The position numbers were made by a program, and so were the translations under genes. From Nonomuraea soli (GTDB lineage: Bacteria > Actinomycetota > Actinomycetes > Streptosporangiales > Streptosporangiaceae): a stretch of DNA of 64,000 nt. The stretch's first letter is position 1; each line of letters begins with the position of its first letter. The notes beneath the pieces were generated by a model. It worked only from the letters and a program-made list of their open reading frames with translations. It was not told where the DNA came from and did not search any database. The DNA lies in the NCBI RefSeq assembly GCF_013761175.1, contig NZ_JACDUR010000005.1:32873-96872 (forward strand), read 5' to 3'. Shown here one piece after another: positions 60,019 to 64,000 of this stretch.

Positions 60019-60492
60019 ATGGAAGCCCGCCTGAACCTCTTCGAGAACGCCGTCACCGCCAAGGTTCTCAAGCACGTCGTCGCGGCGACCAAGGCGGTCG
60101 CGGACTCGACGTTGCCGCACTCGACGGCGGAACTGGTGAAGATCCGCGCCAGCCAGATCAACGGCTGCGGCTTCTGCACCGACATGCACACCAAGGACGC
60201 CGCCGCGGCCGGGGAAACCTCGACGCGCATCAACCTGGTCGCCGCCTGGCGTGAGGCCACCGTGTTCACCGACGCGGAGCGCGCCGCCCTCGAACTGGCC
60301 GAGCAGGGCACCCGCATCGCCGACGCTGCGGGCGGCGTCACCGACGAGGCCTGGGAGAACGCCGCCAAGCACTTCGACCAGGAGCAGCTCGCGGCGCTGG
60401 TGTCGATCATCTCGCTGATCAACGCCTTCAACCGCGCCAACGTCCTCGTCCAGCAGCCCGCCGGCAACTACCAGCCGGGCATGTTCGGCTGA
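60019..60492 (+). CDS. Carboxymuconolactone decarboxylase/AhpD-like protein
   Basis: A 157-aa helical protein of the CMD/AhpD fold. The redox motif is NGCGFCTDMHTKDA (CxxC plus histidine), and the end is IISLINAFNRANVLVQ. AhpD-like members reduce peroxiredoxins or peroxides. ATG at 60019 has AAGGAG 8 bases upstream. It stands alone, with a low-complexity repeat stretch after it. Confidence 0.93.
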   Translation: MEARLNLFENAVTAKVLKHVVAATKAVADSTLPHSTAELVKIRASQINGCGFCTDMHTKDAAAAGETSTRINLVAAWREATVFTDAERAALELAEQGTRIADAAGGVTDEAWENAAKHFDQEQLAALVSIISLINAFNRANVLVQQPAGNYQPGMFG

Positions 60493-60529
60493 TATCACGG
60501 GGGCGGAGCGGTGGGCCCGTGAATCCACG

Positions 60530-61030
60530 GGTCCACACCGCCCCTCGTGCCAGGCTCACACCGCCCCTCGTGCCAGGCTCACCGCGTCTCGCGCCGAGCC
60601 CACACCACTCCTCGCGCCGGGCCCACACCGCGTCTCATGCCGGGGCCACCGTGTCTTGTGCCGGGGCCACCGCGCCTCGTGTGGGACCCACACCGCCCCT
60701 CGCGCCGGACCCACCGCGCCTCGTGCCGGGCCCACACCGGCTCGCGCGCCCGGCCCACCCTGCCTCCGCTCGCACCTCGCTCCGGGCTCACCGAACCCCA
60801 CTTCGCGCCTCGGGCCACCCAAACCCCGCTCCGCACCTCGGGCCACCCAAACCCCGCTCCGCACCTCGGGCCACCCAAACCCCGCTCCGCACCTCGGGCC
60901 ACCCGAACCCTGCGCCTCGCTTCGCCCCCGAACCCCGCTCCGCGCCTCGCACCCGGGCCCCGCTCCGCGCCTCGCTTCGCACCTGAGCCCCGCTCCGCGC
61001 CTCGCCCCGGCCCCCAATCCCTGCCGCGCG
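60530..61030. repeat. Minisatellite: 28-base tandem repeat inside a degenerate array
   Basis: Exact core copies of CGGGCCACCCAAACCCCGCT followed by CCGCACCT start at 60811, 60839 and 60867, with a partial one at 60895. To each side the sequence breaks down into older related units (CACCGCGCCTCGTGCCGGGC type) up to about 500 bases. The 28-base period is out of frame, so the open frames on both strands are not genes. Confidence 0.8.
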
Positions 61031-61092
61031 CCGGACTCACGCCCCACCTCCCCCTGAGAAATGGACCGCCTCCAGCGCAGGGAGGCGGTTGC

Positions 61093-62391
61093 CTAGGGCT
61101 GGGGCTCCGGCGTCGGTTCCGGTCTGGGCGGGCGCTGCACCGGGGCGGGCAGGCAGATGCGGTCGCGTCCCAGTTCCTTGGCCCGGTAGAGCGCCAGGTC
61201 TGCAGCCGCGAGCAATTCGATGAGATCGTCTCCGTGCAGGCTCATCACCGCCACCCCAGCCGAGATCGTCACCGTGATCAACGCGTCGTCGGCGGCGATC
61301 GCCATCCGCCCGACCCGGCTGCGCAACCGCTCCGCCACCCGTCGCGCTTCGGCCACGTCGGCGCGCGGCAGCAGGACGACGAACTCCTCGCCACCGAACC
61401 GCCCGACCACGTCGTAGTCACGCAGCTGGGTGCGCAACGTGGCAGCCACTCCAGCCAGCACTTGATCTCCGACCAGGTGACCGTACGTGTCGTTGACCCG
61501 CTTGAAGTGGTCGATGTCGATGATCAGCAGCGCCAGGGTCTCCCCCGTACGGCGGGCACGCACGATCTCCGTGTCGGCCTCCCGCTGCCAGGCGGCCGCG
61601 TTCAGCAGGCCGGTCTTGGCATCGGTGCGCGCCGCCGCCTGGAGCTGGGCGTGCAGCAGGCTCCGCTGCAGAAGCACCACCGGAGGGAGCGTCAGAAGCA
61701 GCAGCGCCAGGTTGATCCCACACGCGATGGCGACGATGACCCCCAGGCAGAGCTCCACCACGTCGAGCAGGAGGCTCTCCCGGTCCCACAGGACATCGCG
61801 CCACCGGGTGTCGGGGTCGGCGGTGTGCGCCGCGACCGCGATCAGTGCGGTGTTCAGCACCGCGAACAGGGCCGCGCACCCCACCGCCAGCAGGATCGGC
61901 CCGCCCAAGCCCAGCCACAGCACCGACACGTCGGGCACCAGCGAATGGAAGACCACCGACGCCGTGCACCCGGCCAGCCCGATGGCCGCCGAACTGAACA
62001 CCCGCCGGTACAACACCGTGGCCCGCACCCGCCACTGCAGGAGAATCTGCAGCAGGATCGGCGCGAACAGCGCATAGACCGGCGGCAGGAGCAACGCCAC
62101 CGGCAACCACCAAGCGGACAACAGGTCTCGCGACACACCCGCCGGCATGCCCAGGCGACGCGTCGCCTCGATGCACACCGCGCCGCAGCCCATCAGGGCG
62201 GCGAAAGTCAAAAGTTGTGGCAACAGAAACTCGGTTTGAGCCACAAACGCCACGATGGCCACGAGATCGAGGGTTACGATCCCACACAGGTAGACGACGA
62301 GAGCCTGGCGCTGTCCCAGCAACGGCCAGCGGCCGACCAGGTCTGACACACCGTCACGAGGCTTGACCGAGGTGTGACTGGACGCCGCCAT
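61093..62391 (-). CDS. Membrane GGDEF diguanylate cyclase
   Basis: A 432-aa enzyme that makes c-di-GMP from GTP. The N-terminal 230 residues have seven or eight transmembrane helices and form an intramembrane sensor. The GGDEF domain is intact: TDAKTGLLNAAAWQREADTE, IDIDHFKRVNDTYGHLVGDQ, and GGEEF. An RDYD inhibition (I) site lies 5 residues before it, so it is probably active and product-inhibited. The C-terminal tail is Pro-rich. GGAGGCGAG precedes the ATG. No EAL phosphodiesterase is nearby. Confidence 0.95.
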   Translation of the reverse strand: MAASSHTSVKPRDGVSDLVGRWPLLGQRQALVVYLCGIVTLDLVAIVAFVAQTEFLLPQLLTFAALMGCGAVCIEATRRLGMPAGVSRDLLSAWWLPVALLLPPVYALFAPILLQILLQWRVRATVLYRRVFSSAAIGLAGCTASVVFHSLVPDVSVLWLGLGGPILLAVGCAALFAVLNTALIAVAAHTADPDTRWRDVLWDRESLLLDVVELCLGVIVAIACGINLALLLLTLPPVVLLQRSLLHAQLQAAARTDAKTGLLNAAAWQREADTEIVRARRTGETLALLIIDIDHFKRVNDTYGHLVGDQVLAGVAATLRTQLRDYDVVGRFGGEEFVVLLPRADVAEARRVAERLRSRVGRMAIAADDALITVTISAGVAVMSLHGDDLIELLAAADLALYRAKELGRDRICLPAPVQRPPRPEPTPEPQP

Positions 62392-63257
62392 CTCGCCTCC
62401 TCTCTGCCTAACGATGTGTAACACAATAGTTGCGGAGTGTGCGTCGCGCGACGGGAACCGCTACCTTTGGCAACGTGGACGCACTCTTCGTGTCGCCACC
62501 TTGGGGTACCGCTCACTCCGCGAGCGGGCCGTGCAGGAAAGGAGCAGCCATGGTGCGGGGCGTGACCTGGACCTGACAGGTGCTCTAGCCATCAGGCACG
62601 GACCATGCCATCGGCCGGCCACTCGCTGACATCGAGATTTTTCGCTCGCTGACATCGGGATCGATCGACCGGTGCCCCCTCCTCTCACCATCCCGCCGGA
62701 TTGCCCTCGGTTGAGGATTCCCTCCTTTCCTCCCGCGTGGGCTTCGCCGTGCCTTTGAACGGTTGGCTGGTTGTTGTCAGGGTTCGTCGCGCCTTGTGGA
62801 CTGGCCTGGCTTTGTCGCCGAACTCGTCTTTGCGCCTCCTGGCTCTTCGCTGGCCTCGCCTAGTCGCCTGTTAGCTTGCGATTGTTGGCTTGCTGGCTTG
62901 CCGACCTGTTGGCTTACCGGCCTGCTGGCTTGCTGGCTGGCCGTTTCGTTGAATGGCTTCTCCCAGTGCTGCGTTGGCGGGACTCGCCTCGTCGTCACCG
63001 CTCGCGACATGGCAAACCCAGGGGTCGAGAAGCGAGGCCAGGACGAATCCGCCCGAGGATGGGGCGGGGTATGACGTTCCCACTCGGCGCCGGTCGCGGC
63101 TATGCGTGCGAACCTTCCGGCCGCGGGGCTTGGGCGTAGTGCTCGACACCGCGCCCAGGTGAAGAGCATGATGCGCCAGTTCTGCGGCCGTAGGTCCGGG
63201 CGATGGCCTGGCCAAGCCGTAGGAGCTTGGCCAGGAGCCAGAGCTTGCGTAGGTGCG
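62392..63257. other. Gene-poor 866-base stretch with repeats
   Basis: No convincing gene. It holds a 17-base direct repeat with one mismatch, CTCGCTGACATCG(A/G)GAT, at 62622 and 62645, and a low-complexity tract of GGCTTGCTGGCTTGC-type units at about 62870-62945. A tiny frame with a strong ribosome site (GGAAAGGAGC) starts at 62550 and encodes 8 residues. Composition drops to lower GC than the flanking genes. Confidence 0.5.
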
Positions 63258-63863
63258 TTAGGCGGCGCGGGATTCGGTGGTCCACGACGAGGCGTCCGCG
63301 TCGGCGTCGGCCGACTCCTCGGCCTCGGCGGCGGTGAGGACGTGGACGGTGGTTTCCTCGGACAGTTCGCCGAGGACCCGGATGGCGGCGTCGGGGTCGG
63401 GGAGGCCGGGGCGGCTGTAGCGGCCTGCTGCCATGGCCCAGTCCTGGGTGTCGTGGTCGAGTTGCTCGCGGGCCTCACGGCTGAGGGAGGAGCCGGTGCC
63501 GACGCGCTCGGGTTTGGAGAAGGCGCCGAGGCCGTAGCGGAGGTCGTGGCCGATGGAGGAGGCTTCGATCTCCGGCATGAAGCGGCGCTCACCCTCGGGG
63601 CCGAACTCTCTGATGCGGAGTTTGCCGGAGACCATGAGCGGGTGGCCGACCTTGACCGACTGGGCGACGTTGTCGGCGAGGGTGCGCCAGCAGCGAATGG
63701 CGAAGTAGACGGTTTCGCCGTCGGTCCAGGTCTGGTTGCGGCGGTCGAACTGGCGAGGGGTGACGGCCAGGCGCAAAGATGTGACCCGTGAGCCGTCGTC
63801 GAAGACGTGTTGCCGCGGCTCGGCGGCGACGTTTCCGTGCAGCGTGATGTAGATGTCGTTCAT
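63258..63863 (-). CDS. Single-stranded DNA-binding protein paralogue
   Basis: A 201-aa OB-fold protein. It has DIYITLHGNVAAEPRQHVFD, RVTSLRLAVTPRQFDRRNQT, TVYFAIRCWRTLADNVAQSV and HPLMVSGKLRIREF, the SSB core. The C-terminus is acidic but ends ESRAA and lacks the usual DDDIPF tip that recruits repair enzymes. It is therefore a paralogue, like SsbB, rather than the essential SSB. GGGAGGCACGATCG precedes the ATG. It lies beside the window edge; a further gene upstream cannot be seen. Confidence 0.9.
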   Translation of the reverse strand: MNDIYITLHGNVAAEPRQHVFDDGSRVTSLRLAVTPRQFDRRNQTWTDGETVYFAIRCWRTLADNVAQSVKVGHPLMVSGKLRIREFGPEGERRFMPEIEASSIGHDLRYGLGAFSKPERVGTGSSLSREAREQLDHDTQDWAMAAGRYSRPGLPDPDAAIRVLGELSEETTVHVLTAAEAEESADADADASSWTTESRAA

Positions 63864-64000
63864 CGATCGTGCCTCCCACGTGGCGGGCCGGCTGCCCGCG
63901 AACCGGGGGTAGGTTCTCGCGCGGGGTGGGGGTGGGAAGGGACCGAACGCGGCTCTGTGGACAACGGCCGGTTCGGGCGCCTAGCGGTGCCGTACTGGGC
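63864..64000. other. Upstream region of the SSB paralogue, to the window edge
   Basis: 137 bases of G-rich sequence with no recognisable gene start. No tRNA or insertion sequence is visible. Confidence 0.4.

Noticed and set aside
60519..61058. Several overlapping frames in the minisatellite
   Set aside because: The repeat period (28) is not a multiple of three, and all frames stay open only because of base composition.
63100..63285. 61-aa minus-strand frame downstream of SSB
   Set aside because: Short, Arg-rich, no ribosome site.

Overview
The window is about 70 percent GC, densely coded on both strands with GTG and TTG starts, and reads as chromosomal DNA of a filamentous actinobacterium. 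Signs are mycothiol-type DinB proteins, F420-type luciferase-fold oxidoreductases, PASTA and proline-rich Ser/Thr kinases, an XRE-DUF397 pair, a WYL protein, a group II truncated globin and EttA. The order Streptosporangiales is my best guess (inference only). I see no rRNA, tRNA, CRISPR, insertion sequence or prophage.

Layout. 1-5.8 kb: SDR (cut by the window edge), aldehyde dehydrogenase, DsbA-like reductase, aminopeptidase N, ricin-type lectin. 5.9-11.2 kb: Ser/Thr kinase, an unrecognised protein, DUF5130 and a small membrane protein, amidase, NERD protein. 11.2-17.6 kb: a possible transporter remnant, ilvD, WYL protein, a collagen-like lipoprotein serine hydrolase, FmdB zinc ribbon, GNAT, HNH nuclease, with two repeat arrays. 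17.9-26.5 kb: lipoprotein, prolyl oligopeptidase-NUDIX-AraC operon, an unknown membrane protein, lysA, DinB, VOC and LLM enzymes. 26.5-36.6 kb: a large LuxR (LAL) regulator, TrmO, FAD monooxygenase, a NarL-type two-component pair, purU with a TmrB-like ATPase, a PASTA kinase. 36.7-44.2 kb: PiT-DUF47 phosphate uptake, nucleotidyltransferase, GNAT, LLM/ArsR, XRE-DUF397, a cryptic beta-lactamase-fold protein, a winged-helix protein. 44.2-52 kb: TPR protein with a small membrane partner, EamA transporter, DinB, inositol-phosphate synthase homologue, XRE-TPR regulator with GNAT and a 94-aa protein. 52-64 kb: a hairpin-rich leader, mscS-glbO-alpha-glucosidase, I36 inhibitor, MFS, thioesterase, NAD(P)-binding protein, ettA, AhpD-like protein, a minisatellite, a diguanylate cyclase, a gene-poor stretch and an SSB paralogue.

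Most genes are core or housekeeping. Recurrent themes are coupled operons with 4-base overlaps, and a large set of genes (14 found) with a TANNNT box 6-8 bases before the start codon and no Shine-Dalgarno, which is the signature of leaderless transcription. There are also several short tandem-repeat arrays in or beside genes. The strangest non-coding element is 52066-52357, a run of perfect inverted repeats ending in a 57-base near-complete palindrome just before mscS. No single novel multi-gene system is evident. The best candidates for new biology are listed as findings.
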